DNA of 64,000 nt from Leifsonia sp. PS1209 (GCF_012317045.1 NZ_CP051154.1:3038001-3102000); one strand, 5' to 3'. Shown: positions 8,010 to 18,100, counted from the first letter of the stretch. Program-made: numbers and translations. Notes: a model not told the origin generated them from the letters alone.

Positions 8010-9332
8010 TCACACCAGCCGCAGGCCCCACGCGGCCGGGGCGACGCTGTAGATCTGTCGGTACAACGCCGTCCCGACCAGCACGCCGAGCGCGATGGCG
8101 ACGATCGAGCCGACGATGGTCGGGAAACTGCTCGAATCGAAGTTCACTCCGGATGCGCTCTGCGTGAGCCCGATCAGCCCGGTCGCACCCGGCACCAGCA
8201 GCCAGAACGCGGGCAGGAAGCACACCACCGCCGGAGGCGCGCCCCTGATCGACTGCACCAGATACGCCACCACGGTGAGCGCGAGCGCCCCGAAGAACCC
8301 GCTGAACTCGCTCCCCATGATCACCGCTCCGAGCAGCTGGGCTCCGTATGCCACGAGCAGCACCAGGGTGAGGAAATAGAGCGAGCGCCGCGGCCCGCAG
8401 TAATAGAGGAAGATCCCGAGCGAGAACAACAGGACGCCCACCCACGGCTGGAACGCGCCGAGCGGCGGGTGCGTGGTGAGCAGGGCAGTGGATGCTGGGA
8501 CGCCCGTGATCGTCAGCGCCGCCAGTATCCCGAACGACAGGAAGAGCAGTTGCGCGATCCCGGAGACGAGCCTGCTCGCCCCCGCGACCATGTCCCCCGC
8601 CGCGAGCTCCTGGATGCCCGTGGTCAGCACCGCGCCGGGCAGCAGGGTGACCAGCGGCGGCACGAGCACCTGCAGCGGCTCGGGGACCAGATCGGTGCGT
8701 GCGGCGGCGAAGACGATCAGCGCGAGCGCGAACGCCGTGAAGACGGGGAGCAGGATGGCGGCGTACGTGCCGGGCCGCACCAGCAGCTTGGCCACACCGA
8801 CCAGCACACCGAGCACGAACGCGTAGACCATGCTGATCGGCTCTGCGCCGAGGAGCACGAGGCCGACGCCCGCCGCCGCGAGGCCGTGACCGAGCACCCG
8901 CACGACCGTCGGGAAGCGCGGCTTGGCCGCCGTGATCGCTTCGATGGCCTCGATGCCCTGGACGGCGGTGATCGTTCCGGCGAGCGCGTGGTCGACCACG
9001 GTGTAGATCCTGGCCGCCCTGTCGAACCGCACCTCGCCGCCCGGCGACTCCGCGATGTCGAAGCGGGTCTCCTTCTCGTCCGGCATCCCCACGAAGATCA
9101 GCGTCGGGAACACGATGAGGGCGGCGTTCGGCGACCCGAGCGCGACGGAGACGCGTTTCAGCGTGCGCTGGATGTCCGTCGCCGCCGTACCGACCGAGAG
9201 CAGCGCGCTACCCAGCTTGACCAGGAACTCCTGCAGCTGCGCCGACGGGCTCTCGACGAGCTGCCTCGCCTCGACCGACCGGCGGTGGATCTCCAGCTTC
9301 GGGAAGCGGAACGGCACGTTCCAGCGGCTCAT
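8010..9332 (-). CDS. Threonine/serine exporter family protein (ThrE-like)
   Basis: Integral membrane protein combining the two ThrE modules. A cytosolic N-terminal part (residues 1-125) leads into about ten hydrophobic helices between residue 125 and the end. In Corynebacterium ThrE exports L-threonine and L-serine using the proton gradient, and single-chain versions of about 440-490 residues are typical of actinobacteria. Motifs include PTLIFVGM, LLPGAVLTTGIQELAAGDMV and VCFLPAFWLLVPGATG. The ATG at 9332 overlaps the stop of the PerM-like gene (ATGA), indicating coupling. An extended upstream frame exists but would overlap PerM by more than 130 bases and is rejected. Substrate range is inferred from family. 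Confidence 0.87.
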   Translation of the reverse strand: MSRWNVPFRFPKLEIHRRSVEARQLVESPSAQLQEFLVKLGSALLSVGTAATDIQRTLKRVSVALGSPNAALIVFPTLIFVGMPDEKETRFDIAESPGGEVRFDRAARIYTVVDHALAGTITAVQGIEAIEAITAAKPRFPTVVRVLGHGLAAAGVGLVLLGAEPISMVYAFVLGVLVGVAKLLVRPGTYAAILLPVFTAFALALIVFAAARTDLVPEPLQVLVPPLVTLLPGAVLTTGIQELAAGDMVAGASRLVSGIAQLLFLSFGILAALTITGVPASTALLTTHPPLGAFQPWVGVLLFSLGIFLYYCGPRRSLYFLTLVLLVAYGAQLLGAVIMGSEFSGFFGALALTVVAYLVQSIRGAPPAVVCFLPAFWLLVPGATGLIGLTQSASGVNFDSSSFPTIVGSIVAIALGVLVGTALYRQIYSVAPAAWGLRLV

Positions 9333-10606
9333 CGTCTCGTCCGACCTCCCGCCACCAGCCCGATGATCGCCGCGACGGCGACCTCCGCCGCCGCGATCGA
9401 ACCCACCAGCCACGGATTCGGACCGACGTCGTGCAGCCGTCCTGGACCGATGGCGCCGGACGACCACCAGGCCAGGAGGCCGAGTTCGATGCCCGCAACG
9501 ATACCGATGCCGAGCGCGGCCACCAAGAGTCCGGATGTCCCATGCAGGTCGTGCATCCTGGTCGCTCGCGAGCGGAGCAGCGCCGCGGCGAGGAAGCCGG
9601 CGACGATCGGCACGAGCACGCCGATCAGCCCGAACGAGAACCCTCCGGCGGGGATGACGCCGAACAGCGGCAGCCCGGGCAGCGGCCCGAGCTCCGTGCC
9701 GATCGGGCTGACCGACGAGCCGGTGCCGATCGCGAAACCGGGGCCGACCATCCAGGAGGCGAGCCAGATGACCAGGTTCGGGATGAAGGCGAGCTGCGCG
9801 ATGGTGAGCGCCGCGCCGCCGAGAGCACCCGCCTGCAGTTGCTCGTACAGGCTGATGATGCCGCCGTAGTTGCCGAGGATGAGAATCGTGAGCACGAGGG
9901 CGGCGCCCGCGATCACCAGCGCGGCAGCCCCGGTGCCGGCGCGGAGGGCCACGGCCGACGCATCCCGGATCATCGGCGGGATGCGGTTGGTCGCGGCTGC
10001 GATGACGGAGAGCACGGCGCCCCGGGACTGCGGCGCTTCCGCCTGGCCGCTCCGCTCGCCCCGGTCGCTCAGCCCGACGTCTTTGCCATCGCGCTCGGCC
10101 CGCAGCGCGGCGAAGCCGAACCCGCAGACCACCCCGACGGCGTAGACGAACGGGGGAAGCACGATCCCCTGCCAGACCGATGGATGCACGGGGGCGCTCC
10201 CCGCGGAGAAGGTCACGGCCGCCGAGAGAACGGCGAAGGCGACGACGGCGCTCACGGCGCCCGTCAGCCGGAACGGCGTCTCCGCTGCGCGCAGGCCGGT
10301 GCGCACGCCGAGCCCGGCGGTGAGCACGGCGAAACCGAGGGCGGCGATCGTGACCTGGAACGGGATGACAGCACCGGGCAGCCCGAGGGTCGCCGCCGCC
10401 TGGGCGTCGAGGGTGACGGTGAGGTTGACGCCGTGGCCGACGAGCCAGATGTCGGCGGACGCCCGCCAGAACGTGAACCAGTCCGCCGCGAGGTGATACT
10501 GGGCTGCCCAGAGGACGGTGAGCGGCACGAGGGAGATCGCGAGGCCGATCGCGACGACGATGACCGCCTCCAGCGCGGCGAGCAGGGCGACGGTTGTGCG
10601 ATTCAT
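9329..10606 (-). CDS. PerM-like DUF6350 integral membrane protein
   Basis: A 425-residue polytopic membrane protein with about eight to ten helices and a polar loop near residues 170-200. It matches the actinobacterial DUF6350 family in length and in the early WLVGHGV stretch. In Mycobacterium tuberculosis the family member PerM (Rv0955) lies between sucCD and purN-purH and supports cell division and persistence under stress. Here the gene sits in the same interval, although ThrE and an ArsR pair have been added between it and purN. Direct function in this organism is inferred. It is coupled to ThrE downstream. Confidence 0.8.
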   Translation of the reverse strand: MNRTTVALLAALEAVIVVAIGLAISLVPLTVLWAAQYHLAADWFTFWRASADIWLVGHGVNLTVTLDAQAAATLGLPGAVIPFQVTIAALGFAVLTAGLGVRTGLRAAETPFRLTGAVSAVVAFAVLSAAVTFSAGSAPVHPSVWQGIVLPPFVYAVGVVCGFGFAALRAERDGKDVGLSDRGERSGQAEAPQSRGAVLSVIAAATNRIPPMIRDASAVALRAGTGAAALVIAGAALVLTILILGNYGGIISLYEQLQAGALGGAALTIAQLAFIPNLVIWLASWMVGPGFAIGTGSSVSPIGTELGPLPGLPLFGVIPAGGFSFGLIGVLVPIVAGFLAAALLRSRATRMHDLHGTSGLLVAALGIGIVAGIELGLLAWWSSGAIGPGRLHDVGPNPWLVGSIAAAEVAVAAIIGLVAGGRTRR

Positions 10607-10616
10607 GACCGAATGG

Positions 10617-10622
10617 AGCCTA
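10617..10622 (-). promoter_or_regulatory. Candidate -10 hexamer TAGGCT for the PerM-like gene
   Basis: TAGGCT ends 10 nt before the ATG at 10606. This spacing allows only a leader of a few bases, and no ribosome binding site is visible. The same hexamer precedes purN and tsaB. Confidence 0.4.
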
Positions 10623-10661
10623 CCGGTCGGGCGTCGCGCCGCTCCGCCGACACTTCGGCGG

Positions 10662-12071
10662 TCAGGAGACGGTCATGATCGGGGTCTCGTCGTCCGCGGT
10701 CTCCGGCACCGTGATGACCGGCCGCTGCACCAGTTCGAGCACGGCGACCACGAGCGCGGCGATGACCAGCGTCCAGATGATGAGCGACGGCGTCAGCGGG
10801 CGGACGAACAGGACGATGGCCGCGGCGATTGCGGCGATGAGCGCGCGCAGCAGGGTCCGCTGCGCATACAGCCACTCCCCGGTCCTCCCCGTGCTGATCC
10901 CGTGTCGTTCGGCGGAGGTCCGCACCCAGGCGACCCCGGACCCGAAGAATCCCCGCAGCCGTCTCGGCACCGCGAACGGTCCCGAGTACCAGCCGACGAC
11001 AGCAACCACGATGGCGAGCACGAGCACGGCGATCCCGGTGTCCCTCATCGCCGTGGTGAGCGTGTCGAACACGGTCCGCGCGACACCGGACGGGATCAGC
11101 GATGGCGACACGGAACCGACGAACACCAGCCGGCCGATGCCGATCCCGGCCACGATGATGACCATCGACAACGCCAGCGCCACGGCAGCCCAGACCAGGG
11201 CGAGTGCGCGGCGTCTGGCCACGACCACGCCCGCCGCGAGCAGGAGCAGCGCGACCCACGGGAGCCACGCCCCTGCCGCGACCGCGACCCCGTAGAACAG
11301 CTGGATGGTCGGAAGCGACGAGTTCTGCGCGATCGTGATGGTGCGATCCACCGAAGGGATCTGCGACGCGAAGGTGAGCCCCTGCTTCACCAGGATCGCC
11401 TTGACTCTGTCGATGATCGGCCCGAGCTGAACCCCGACCGAGCCGTCAGAGCCGACGGCGATGGCCGCCTTCGGGTCGTTCTGCATCGTCGCGACCAGCT
11501 GGGTGTGGCTCGCCCGGAGTGCTTCCTGCCAGACCTGGGCGAACGCGTCCGACCGCACGAAACCATCCACTGTCGACCGCATCAGCGACAGGATGCCCTG
11601 GGCGGCTGGCCCCTTCAGCGCCTCGAGAGCGCGGGTGGCCGCCGGACCGGTGCCGAGCGAGGTGATGCCGTCGACCACGTCGGACGTGATCGCCGGCACA
11701 TCCACGTTCTCTTGGATGACGTCCATCGTCTGGCTGGTGACGAACGACTGCACACCGGGGTCCTTGGCCAGCGGCGCGTATGCCGCGACGAACGCATCCG
11801 TGTCTGTCAGCTGCACCTTTGCCCAGGACGAGACGACTGCGACCGGGGCGAGCAGGGCGCCGATCAGGATGAGCACGGCGGCGAGCAGAGTCCAGGCCCA
11901 GCTCCTGGTGTGCTTTCGTGGCACAGCGGTGCTGGGAACGGCGGCCTCGTGCGGGGGAATCGGCTGTGTCGGATCGTTTTCGATGGTCTCGATGGTCTCG
12001 CGCAGTCCGGCGTTCTCGGCTTCGAGCTGAGCGATGCGCTGGAGCAACTCGCTGTTGGTGATGCGTGCCAC
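10662..12071 (-). CDS. Membrane protein with N-terminal coiled coil, function unknown
   Basis: A 469-residue protein I cannot assign to a named family. It begins with a leucine-zipper-like coiled coil (SELLQRIAQLEAENAGLRET), then a Pro/Thr-rich linker, one membrane helix at about residues 57-80, and a roughly 200-residue outer domain. The C-terminal third has about five more helices. It is encoded between sucD and the PerM-like gene, upstream of PerM on the same strand, so a shared envelope role is possible (inference). The GTG at 12071 is chosen because GGGGGAG sits 4 nt upstream and the coiled coil starts there. The frame extends further upstream but would run through the sucCD terminator. 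Confidence 0.8.
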   Translation of the reverse strand: MARITNSELLQRIAQLEAENAGLRETIETIENDPTQPIPPHEAAVPSTAVPRKHTRSWAWTLLAAVLILIGALLAPVAVVSSWAKVQLTDTDAFVAAYAPLAKDPGVQSFVTSQTMDVIQENVDVPAITSDVVDGITSLGTGPAATRALEALKGPAAQGILSLMRSTVDGFVRSDAFAQVWQEALRASHTQLVATMQNDPKAAIAVGSDGSVGVQLGPIIDRVKAILVKQGLTFASQIPSVDRTITIAQNSSLPTIQLFYGVAVAAGAWLPWVALLLLAAGVVVARRRALALVWAAVALALSMVIIVAGIGIGRLVFVGSVSPSLIPSGVARTVFDTLTTAMRDTGIAVLVLAIVVAVVGWYSGPFAVPRRLRGFFGSGVAWVRTSAERHGISTGRTGEWLYAQRTLLRALIAAIAAAIVLFVRPLTPSLIIWTLVIAALVVAVLELVQRPVITVPETADDETPIMTVS

Positions 12072-12128
12072 GTCGCTCCCCCTTTCCCGCTGCTGCTCAC
12101 TGTAGCGCTCAGGGCCTTCCGCGCGACG

Positions 12129-12168
12129 GAAAAACAAGGACCCCGTGGAGAACTCCACGGGGTCCTTG
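12129..12168 (-). terminator. Strong intrinsic terminator of sucCD
   Basis: A perfect 16-bp inverted repeat (caaggaccccgtggag with its complement, 2-nt centre, 12135-12168) is followed on the minus strand by TTTTT. It lies 31 bases past the sucD stop and ahead of the next minus-strand gene. It is the clearest rho-independent terminator in the window. Confidence 0.93.
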
Positions 12169-12199
12169 CCTGTGGAGGGATGCGCTCCCTCCGGTGGTT

Positions 12200-13087
12200 C
12201 TACAGCGCCGCGTAGACCTCGCGGAGCAGGGCTGCGGTCTCGGACGGCGTCTTGCCGACCTTGACACCGGCGGCCTCGAGGGCCTCCTTCTTCGCCTGGG
12301 CGGTGCCCGCCGAGCCGGAGACGATGGCGCCGGCGTGGCCCATCGTCTTGCCCTCGGGAGCAGTGAAGCCCGCCACGTAGCCGACGACCGGCTTGGTGAC
12401 GTTCGCTTTGATGAAGTCGGCGGCGCGCTCTTCCGCGTCGCCACCGATCTCGCCGATCATGACGATGGCCTTGGTCTCCGGGTCCGCCTCGAACGCCGCG
12501 AGAGCGTCGATGTGGGTCGTGCCGATGATCGGGTCGCCGCCGATGCCGATGGCGGTCGAGAACCCGAGGTCACGGAGCTCGTACATCATCTGGTAGGTGA
12601 GCGTTCCCGACTTCGAGACGAGGCCGATCGGGCCCTTGCCGGTGATGTTCGCCGGGGTGATGCCGACGAGCGACTCACCGGGGGTGATGATGCCGGGGCA
12701 GTTCGGCCCGATGATGCGGGTCTTGTTGCCCTTCTCCTGCGCGTACGCCCAGAATTCGGCGGAGTCCTGCACGGGCACGCCCTCGGTGATGATGACGAGC
12801 AGCGGGATCTCGGCGTCGATGGCCTCGATGACCGCGTCCTTCGTGAACGCGGGCGGGACGAACGCGATGGACACGTCCGCGCCGGTCTTCTCGATCGCTT
12901 CCGCGACCGTTCCGAAGACGGGGAGCTCGACGTCGCCGTGCGTGACGGTCGTTCCGGCCTTGCGGGCGTTCACGCCGCCGACCACCTGGGTGCCGGCCTT
13001 CAGCATGAGGGCGGTGTGCTTCGTGCCCTCACCTCCGGTGATGCCCTGAACGATGACCTTGGAATCCTTGTTGAGGAAAATAGACAT
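12200..13087 (-). CDS. sucD: Succinyl-CoA ligase (ADP/GDP-forming), alpha subunit
   Basis: TCA-cycle enzyme subunit that binds CoA and carries the phospho-histidine. The CoA-binding Rossmann domain (residues 1-125) has [14 protein letters not shown], and the ligase domain has [12 protein letters not shown] and [10 protein letters not shown]. The phosphorylated residue is His251 in the [12 protein letters not shown] motif. The 295-residue length is standard. It lies 17 bases after sucC on the same strand, forming the usual sucCD operon, and is followed by a strong terminator. Confidence 0.98.
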   Translation of the reverse strand: MSIFLNKDSKVIVQGITGGEGTKHTALMLKAGTQVVGGVNARKAGTTVTHGDVELPVFGTVAEAIEKTGADVSIAFVPPAFTKDAVIEAIDAEIPLLVIITEGVPVQDSAEFWAYAQEKGNKTRIIGPNCPGIITPGESLVGITPANITGKGPIGLVSKSGTLTYQMMYELRDLGFSTAIGIGGDPIIGTTHIDALAAFEADPETKAIVMIGEIGGDAEERAADFIKANVTKPVVGYVAGFTAPEGKTMGHAGAIVSGSAGTAQAKKEALEAAGVKVGKTPSETAALLREVYAAL

Positions 13088-13104
13088 TCTTGATCGCGCC
13101 CTTA

Positions 13105-14268
13105 CTACTTCGCAGCCAGTTCGGCGGCCTTGTCGGCGCCTTCGTCCATGGTGAGAGCCAGCGTCACCAGCGGGTGCGCGGCTTCGGTGAGGATGCGGCG
13201 ACCCTCGTCGACGTTGTTGCCGTCGAGACGGACGACGAGCGGCTTGTTGGCCTCGTCGCCGAGGATCTCGAGCGCCTTGACGATGCCGTTGGCGACAGCG
13301 TCACAGGCGGTGATGCCGCCGAACACGTTCACGAACACGCTCTTGACCTGCGGGTCGTTCAGGATGACGTCCAGACCGGCGGCCATGACGGCTGCGGATG
13401 CTCCGCCGCCGATGTCGAGGAAGTTGGCCGGCTTGACGCCCTTGTGCTTCTCGCCCGCGTACGCGACGACGTCGAGCGTGCTCATGACGAGCCCCGCGCC
13501 GTTTCCGATGATGCCGACCTCTCCGTCGAGCTTCACGTAGTTGAGGTCGCTCGCCTTGGCCTTCGCCTCCAGCGGGTCGGCTGCAGCCTTGTCCTCGAGC
13601 GCCTCGTGGTTCGGGTGACGGAAGCCGGCGTTCTCGTCGAGCGTGACCTTGCCGTCCAGGGCGATGATGTCGCCCTCCTCGGTGAGCACGAGCGGGTTGA
13701 CCTCGACCAACGTCGCGTCCTCGCCCTTGTAGACCTCGTACAGCTTCACGAAGACGTCGGCGACCTTGCCTGCGAGGTCGTCCGGGAATCCGGCGGCCTT
13801 CGCGATCTCGGCGGCCTTCGCCGCATCGACACCGGTGATCGGGTCGACCTCGATGCGCGCCAGCGCCTCGGGCTTCTCGACGGCGAGCTGCTCGATCTCC
13901 ATGCCGCCCTCGACGCTGGTGAGCGACAGGTACGAGCGGTTGGCCCGGTCGAGCAGGACCGAGAAGTAGAACTCCTTCGCGATGCGGGCGCCACCGGCGA
14001 CCATCACGCGACGGACGATGTGACCCTTGATGTCGAGCCCGAGGATGGCCTTCGCGGCTTCCTCCGCCTCATCCGGGTTCTTGGCGACCTTGACGCCGCC
14101 GGCCTTACCACGACCACCGACCTTCACCTGCGCCTTGACGACGACCACTCCACCGAGCTTCTCCGCCGCTGCGCGCACCTCCTCAGGGGTGTCCGCGACG
14201 ATGCCCGGAAGGACCGGGACACCGTACTGCTCAAACAGGTCTCTGGCCTGATACTCGTATAGATCCAC
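13105..14268 (-). CDS. sucC: Succinyl-CoA ligase, beta subunit
   Basis: Partner of SucD: binds the nucleotide in an ATP-grasp domain and forms succinyl phosphate. It begins with [18 protein letters not shown], contains [36 protein letters not shown] and the phosphohistidine-contact loop [13 protein letters not shown]. The GTG at 14268 gives 387 residues, the normal SucC length. The open frame extends about 280 bases further upstream but lacks family similarity there. The 263-base gap to the divergent surface-protein gene (14269-14531) should hold both promoters; I see no confident hexamers in it. Confidence 0.97.
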   Translation of the reverse strand: MDLYEYQARDLFEQYGVPVLPGIVADTPEEVRAAAEKLGGVVVVKAQVKVGGRGKAGGVKVAKNPDEAEEAAKAILGLDIKGHIVRRVMVAGGARIAKEFYFSVLLDRANRSYLSLTSVEGGMEIEQLAVEKPEALARIEVDPITGVDAAKAAEIAKAAGFPDDLAGKVADVFVKLYEVYKGEDATLVEVNPLVLTEEGDIIALDGKVTLDENAGFRHPNHEALEDKAAADPLEAKAKASDLNYVKLDGEVGIIGNGAGLVMSTLDVVAYAGEKHKGVKPANFLDIGGGASAAVMAAGLDVILNDPQVKSVFVNVFGGITACDAVANGIVKALEILGDEANKPLVVRLDGNNVDEGRRILTEAAHPLVTLALTMDEGADKAAELAAK

Positions 14269-14531
14269 GGTTATCCAATCCGCTGGTTCCGGCACGCTCG
14301 TGGCGCTTGCCGGCCGATTTCTCCTAGGCAGTTCGGCGGGAGAATAGCTCGACGCCGAGATAAATTTCGCCAGAAAGAACTCTAGCGCGTCCTGCTGAAC
14401 GCCTGCGAAACGAGCCGCGAAATCCACAGCGATCGTGGATGCTCCCTCCACAGCCGGGCTCCTCCATCCACTTCTCCACAGCTTCGGCCCCGAGCCCCAC
14501 CGCCCCGTCCCGACCGACGACGGTGGATGCC

Positions 14532-16160
14532 ATGACACACCGAATAACAACTCTCATCACCTCCTTCGCGGTGGCCGGTCTGCTGTTCTTCTTTTCGGCG
14601 ATCCATCTCGCCACCGGAGCGCAGGCCCTCTCCGCGAACGGCCACGGACCCGGCTATCTCTCCGCGGACGGCTGGTGGCTCGGCACGTATTCGCTCGACG
14701 ACGGATCACGCGGCTTCTGCCTGCAGGCAGGCAAGAAGAGCCCGACCGGCCACGAGATCGACCTCGTGGCGGGTTCGACGCTCGACTGGTACTCGCCGGA
14801 GCAGGCCGCGAAGCTCGCCTTCATCTCACGCTCCTGGGCGGGCACCTCCGACCGGGGAACGGCGGCGGCAGGCCAGCTCGCGACGTGGATGGTCGCCGGA
14901 CTCGACAACGCCACGGCGGCGTCGTACGCGGCCAGGGCGGGAGCGGACGCAGCGACCGTTCTCAGCTGGGCGCACTCGATGGTCGCCGAGTCCGGTACGC
15001 TCGGCTCGCGGTCGGTGGAGGCCGACGCCGTGGTCGAACTGGCCGACGACGGTGCCGGCCGCTTCCGGGTCGAGCTCACGGTCGACCGGCTGACGGGCGG
15101 CGCCGAGGTCCTCCCGCCCCGTAAGCACTGGGGAACGGCCACGCTGACCGGGGCCACCTTCGAGGACGGCTCGACGACCGCCGACATCCAGAACGGCGTC
15201 GACATCCCCATCCTTCCCACCGGCACGGAGGCGAGCGTGTCCGTCACCGCCGACGCCCGGTTCGTCGCGCTTCCATACGGCGACAGGTTCACGATCGCCA
15301 TTCCCCGCGGTGACGCGCAGGCGCTCCTCGTCGCCGTTCCGGCCGACGCGGAAGCCCACGCGAGGGCCGACGCCGCCGGCGTCTCCCCCCTCCCCTTCCA
15401 GCCGACGGTCGCGACCGTCACAAGCGAGGCCGTCGCCGAGCCCGGCGCGATGATCTCGGACCACCTCACCGTCGGCGTCGCCGTCGACGACGGCCTGCTG
15501 CCCACCTGGGGCGTCTGGTCGTCACCGGACGGCCTTGCCCCGGTGCGCGCCACCATCAAGAGCCGGCTGCTCGGCCCGTTCGCCGACCCGATCGTCGAGG
15601 CCCCGGATGCGCCGTCCGACGCTCCCGTCGCCTGCGAGGTCGAACTCGTCGTCAGCGGCACGGGCGAATACGAGACGCCCGAGTGCGAGCTGCCCGCCGT
15701 CGGCCACTACGTGTGGGTCGAGTCGATGACGCCCGCCGACACCCCTGCGACAGAAGGCGGCAGCCGCCTGCGCCCGTGGCGTTCCGCGTTCGGTGTGGCG
15801 TCGGAGATCACCCAGGGCGTGAAGCCGGAGGTTCCCGAGGTGCCGGAAGTTCCCGAAGTACCGGAAGTTCCCGAAGTACCGGAAGTTCCCGAGGTGCCCG
15901 AAGTACCCGAGGTACCGGAGGCTCCCGAGGTCCCCGAATCGCCGGAAGTCCCCGAGGAACCGGCCACGCCCGAGCCCCCCGCGCTCCCCGCCGTCTCGCC
16001 GGCCACCGTGCGCGAGCCCGAGCTGGCGAACACCGGATCGGACGCAAGCGGGCTGATCCAGGCCGTCTCCGCCGGCGGTGCTGCACTCTCCCTCGGACTG
16101 GGCCTCACCGGGCTCACCATCCGCAGCCGCGAGCGTCGAGCCATCCTGGCCGCACGATGA
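14532..16160 (+). CDS. Sortase-anchored surface protein with probable thioester domain
   Basis: A 542-residue secreted, wall-anchored protein. Residues 1-31 form a signal peptide (hydrophobic core [16 protein letters not shown]). An N-terminal region shows Cys63 in RGFCLQ and Gln115 in AGQLATWM, matching the Cys and the hydrophobic-Q-x-x-hydrophobic-W signature of Gram-positive thioester adhesin domains, which bind host or surface amines covalently. Beta-rich stalk-like sequence follows to about residue 425, then PEV repeats (about 432-475). At the end come LANTG (498-502), a membrane helix and an RSRERR tail. LAxTG is the motif typical of actinobacterial class E sortases. No sortase or major pilin gene is nearby. 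The ATG at 14532 gives the only sensible signal peptide. Ligand unknown; the thioester call is an inference from motifs. Confidence 0.8.
   Translation: MTHRITTLITSFAVAGLLFFFSAIHLATGAQALSANGHGPGYLSADGWWLGTYSLDDGSRGFCLQAGKKSPTGHEIDLVAGSTLDWYSPEQAAKLAFISRSWAGTSDRGTAAAGQLATWMVAGLDNATAASYAARAGADAATVLSWAHSMVAESGTLGSRSVEADAVVELADDGAGRFRVELTVDRLTGGAEVLPPRKHWGTATLTGATFEDGSTTADIQNGVDIPILPTGTEASVSVTADARFVALPYGDRFTIAIPRGDAQALLVAVPADAEAHARADAAGVSPLPFQPTVATVTSEAVAEPGAMISDHLTVGVAVDDGLLPTWGVWSSPDGLAPVRATIKSRLLGPFADPIVEAPDAPSDAPVACEVELVVSGTGEYETPECELPAVGHYVWVESMTPADTPATEGGSRLRPWRSAFGVASEITQGVKPEVPEVPEVPEVPEVPEVPEVPEVPEVPEVPEAPEVPESPEVPEEPATPEPPALPAVSPATVREPELANTGSDASGLIQAVSAGGAALSLGLGLTGLTIRSRERRAILAAR
15825..15965 (+). 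repeat. PEV tandem repeat in surface protein
   Basis: About a dozen copies of a 9-bp unit encode Pro-Glu-Val, with some Ala and Ser variants near the end. Two alternating versions of the unit (ccggaagtt and cccgaagta/ccggaggtt types) make an 18-bp higher-order period. Extended Pro/Glu repeats of this kind act as wall-spanning stalks. Copy number is likely to vary between strains by slippage. Confidence 0.9.
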
Positions 16161-16217
16161 CGGCCTGCAGGCGGACCAGCGCCGACGCGCATCCCGGACC
16201 TTCGCAGCCTGCCGCGG

Positions 16218-16223
16218 CAGGAT
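16218..16223 (+). promoter_or_regulatory. Candidate -10 hexamer CAGGAT, leaderless
   Basis: CAGGAT ends 6 nt before the ATG at 16230 and no ribosome binding site is present. The first base departs from TANNNT, so this is weaker than the other examples. Confidence 0.3.
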
Positions 16224-16229
16224 GGTGCG

Positions 16230-17045
16230 ATGCGAACCCGTCAGGCGCCAGCCGGTCTCAGCGCGAAAGACATCGCGGCCGAGGCCATCTACCTGGCCGG
16301 AGGCGGCAGGGCGCTGCTCCTGCAGATCGCGCACCCGGCCGTCGGTCGGGGCGTGGTGGAGCACAGCGACTTCGCCAACCGGATGATGGACAGGCTCCAC
16401 GCCACCATGACGTTCGTCTACGCGTCGGTGTACGCCTCGCCGGAGGAGTTCGCCGTGGTCAGACGGTGGGTCAACAGGGCGCATGCGCCGGTGCGCGCCG
16501 CGGCGAGCGCGGACGCCCCCGCATACAACGCGTTCGATCCGCGGTTGCAGTTGTGGGTCGCCTCCACCCTGTACGCCACGATGATCGACCTCTACGAACG
16601 CTTCTTCGGCCGGATCCCGGACGCCGACGGCGAGCGGATCTACCGCGAGTTCACGGTGCTCGGCTCCGCTCTGCAGGTGCCGCCGGAGGCGTGGCCCGCG
16701 ACCCGCGCAGCGTTCGACGCGTACTGGGCGGAGACCGTGGCCGGCCTGCGACCGACCGCGGACACCAAGCGGGTCGCTCGGCAGATCCTCTACCCGTCTA
16801 CTATTCCCCGGTGGATGCGCGCCGTGTTCCCGCAGGCGCGCCTGGTCACGGTCGGCCTCCTGCCACCGGACCTACGGCGCCGCTTCGGCCTCGCCTGGAA
16901 CGACCGGCTACAGCGGCGGTTCGACCGGTGGATGCGGTGGGCTGTCCTCGTCTACCCGCGCCTTCCTGCGCGGCTCCGGCACCGACCACGGGATGCGTAC
17001 CTGAAGCGGTTGCGCGCGACCATCGGCGAGCGCTCAGCCGCCTGA
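16230..17045 (+). CDS. MpaB-type oxygenase family protein (DUF2236)
   Basis: Member of the DUF2236/MpaB/Lcp-related haem-binding family by its opening motif LLLQIAHPAVGRGVVEHSDF, the RLHATMTFVYASVY helix, and a VASTLYATMIDLYERFFG helix containing the acidic cluster. The family includes rubber oxygenase and fungal MpaB, but most bacterial members have no known substrate. The chain is 271 residues, all-alpha in appearance, without signal peptide or membrane helix. It stands alone on the plus strand, converging on the FUSC gene 17 bases away. Oxygenase activity is a family inference only. Confidence 0.83.
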   Translation: MRTRQAPAGLSAKDIAAEAIYLAGGGRALLLQIAHPAVGRGVVEHSDFANRMMDRLHATMTFVYASVYASPEEFAVVRRWVNRAHAPVRAAASADAPAYNAFDPRLQLWVASTLYATMIDLYERFFGRIPDADGERIYREFTVLGSALQVPPEAWPATRAAFDAYWAETVAGLRPTADTKRVARQILYPSTIPRWMRAVFPQARLVTVGLLPPDLRRRFGLAWNDRLQRRFDRWMRWAVLVYPRLPARLRHRPRDAYLKRLRATIGERSAA

Positions 17046-17062
17046 CCGGCTGGCGGCCCTGC

Positions 17063-18100
17063 TCAGGCCGCGAGTCCGCGGACGCGTTCGATCCACCGCG
17101 CCGCGAGCACGAGCAGGATTCCGACCGCAGCACCCAGCACGGTCTCCAGCACCCGGTCCACGGCAAGGGTCGACAGCGCGACCTTCGTCGTCGACAGGTA
17201 CGAGACGGACAGCGCCATCGGGGTGATGAACACCAGAGCGGTGCCGTAGTGGGCGCCGACGAGCACTTCGGCGAAGACCTGGCACACCACGATCACGCCG
17301 ATCACGAACAGCGGAGACGGCGACCAGAACAACAGCAGGACGGTCAGGCCCACCCCGATGATCGTGCCGACCACGCGGTGGACGGAGCGCGAGATGGAGT
17401 GCGCTGCCCGTGCCGGCGGGATGACGGCCACGAGGCTGACGACGGCCCAGTACGCGTGGCCCAGCCCGAATGCCAACGCGATCCCGCCCGCGACGACCAC
17501 TCCGACGACGTTCTGCGCCACGGCGAGCCAGACCCGCGCATCCCGGATCGCCGACGTGTCGACAGCCGGGGCACGGCGCAGTTCCTTCAGGAGCACGGGG
17601 TTCGAGGCGGTGCCCGTGATGCGCCGGATGAGCCAGCCGGACATGGTCAGCAGCCAGGAGAATGCGGCGGACAGAGCGGCGAGGCCGATCCGGAGCCCGA
17701 TCTCGTGCGCCGGTGTCGGCACGGCGGCGCAGACGAGGAGGGCGAAGACGAAGAACAGCGGTTGTGCGGGGAGCAACTGGAACGTCGCGGCCAGGATGGT
17801 GCCGAGCGTGACCACCACGATGAGCAACGGCACGAGCAGTGCCAGCGGTTCTCCGAGGGCGGCGACCACTGTTCCGAGCGAGATGGTCGCGACGAGCACC
17901 ACCGCCGCGATCGAGACGCTCCGGATGCGCAGGCGGTACGGCTCGTTCCGCCCGTACAGCGCGGTGAACGCGCCGAAGGACGCGTACGCTGCAAGGTCGA
18001 GCCTGCCGACGGCGAAGAGGATCAGCAACGGAACGGCCACGGCCGTCGCGGCCCGCAGCCCGACCTCGACGCTCAGCGTTGTGAGCTGCGGGGCCCTCAC
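17063..18100 (-). CDS. FUSC-family membrane protein
   Basis: A 345-residue inner-membrane protein with two repeated bundles of hydrophobic helices (about residues 8-160 and 200-330), separated by a short cytosolic segment. This is the architecture of the fusaric-acid-resistance/aromatic acid exporter (FUSC) family. The motif YASFGAFTALYGRNEPYRLR ends the first helix pair and HSISRSVHRVVGTIIGVGL matches the second-bundle FUSC signature. The gene starts on GTG and overlaps the pcrA stop by 4 nt (GTGA), so it is translated from the helicase mRNA. Substrate unknown. Confidence 0.85.
   Translation of the reverse strand: MRAPQLTTLSVEVGLRAATAVAVPLLILFAVGRLDLAAYASFGAFTALYGRNEPYRLRIRSVSIAAVVLVATISLGTVVAALGEPLALLVPLLIVVVTLGTILAATFQLLPAQPLFFVFALLVCAAVPTPAHEIGLRIGLAALSAAFSWLLTMSGWLIRRITGTASNPVLLKELRRAPAVDTSAIRDARVWLAVAQNVVGVVVAGGIALAFGLGHAYWAVVSLVAVIPPARAAHSISRSVHRVVGTIIGVGLTVLLLFWSPSPLFVIGVIVVCQVFAEVLVGAHYGTALVFITPMALSVSYLSTTKVALSTLAVDRVLETVLGAAVGILLVLAARWIERVRGLAA

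Noticed and set aside
15825..15965. Short regular repeats resembling a CRISPR array
   Set aside because: Units are 9-18 bp without spacers and code for Pro-Glu-Val in frame in a surface protein.
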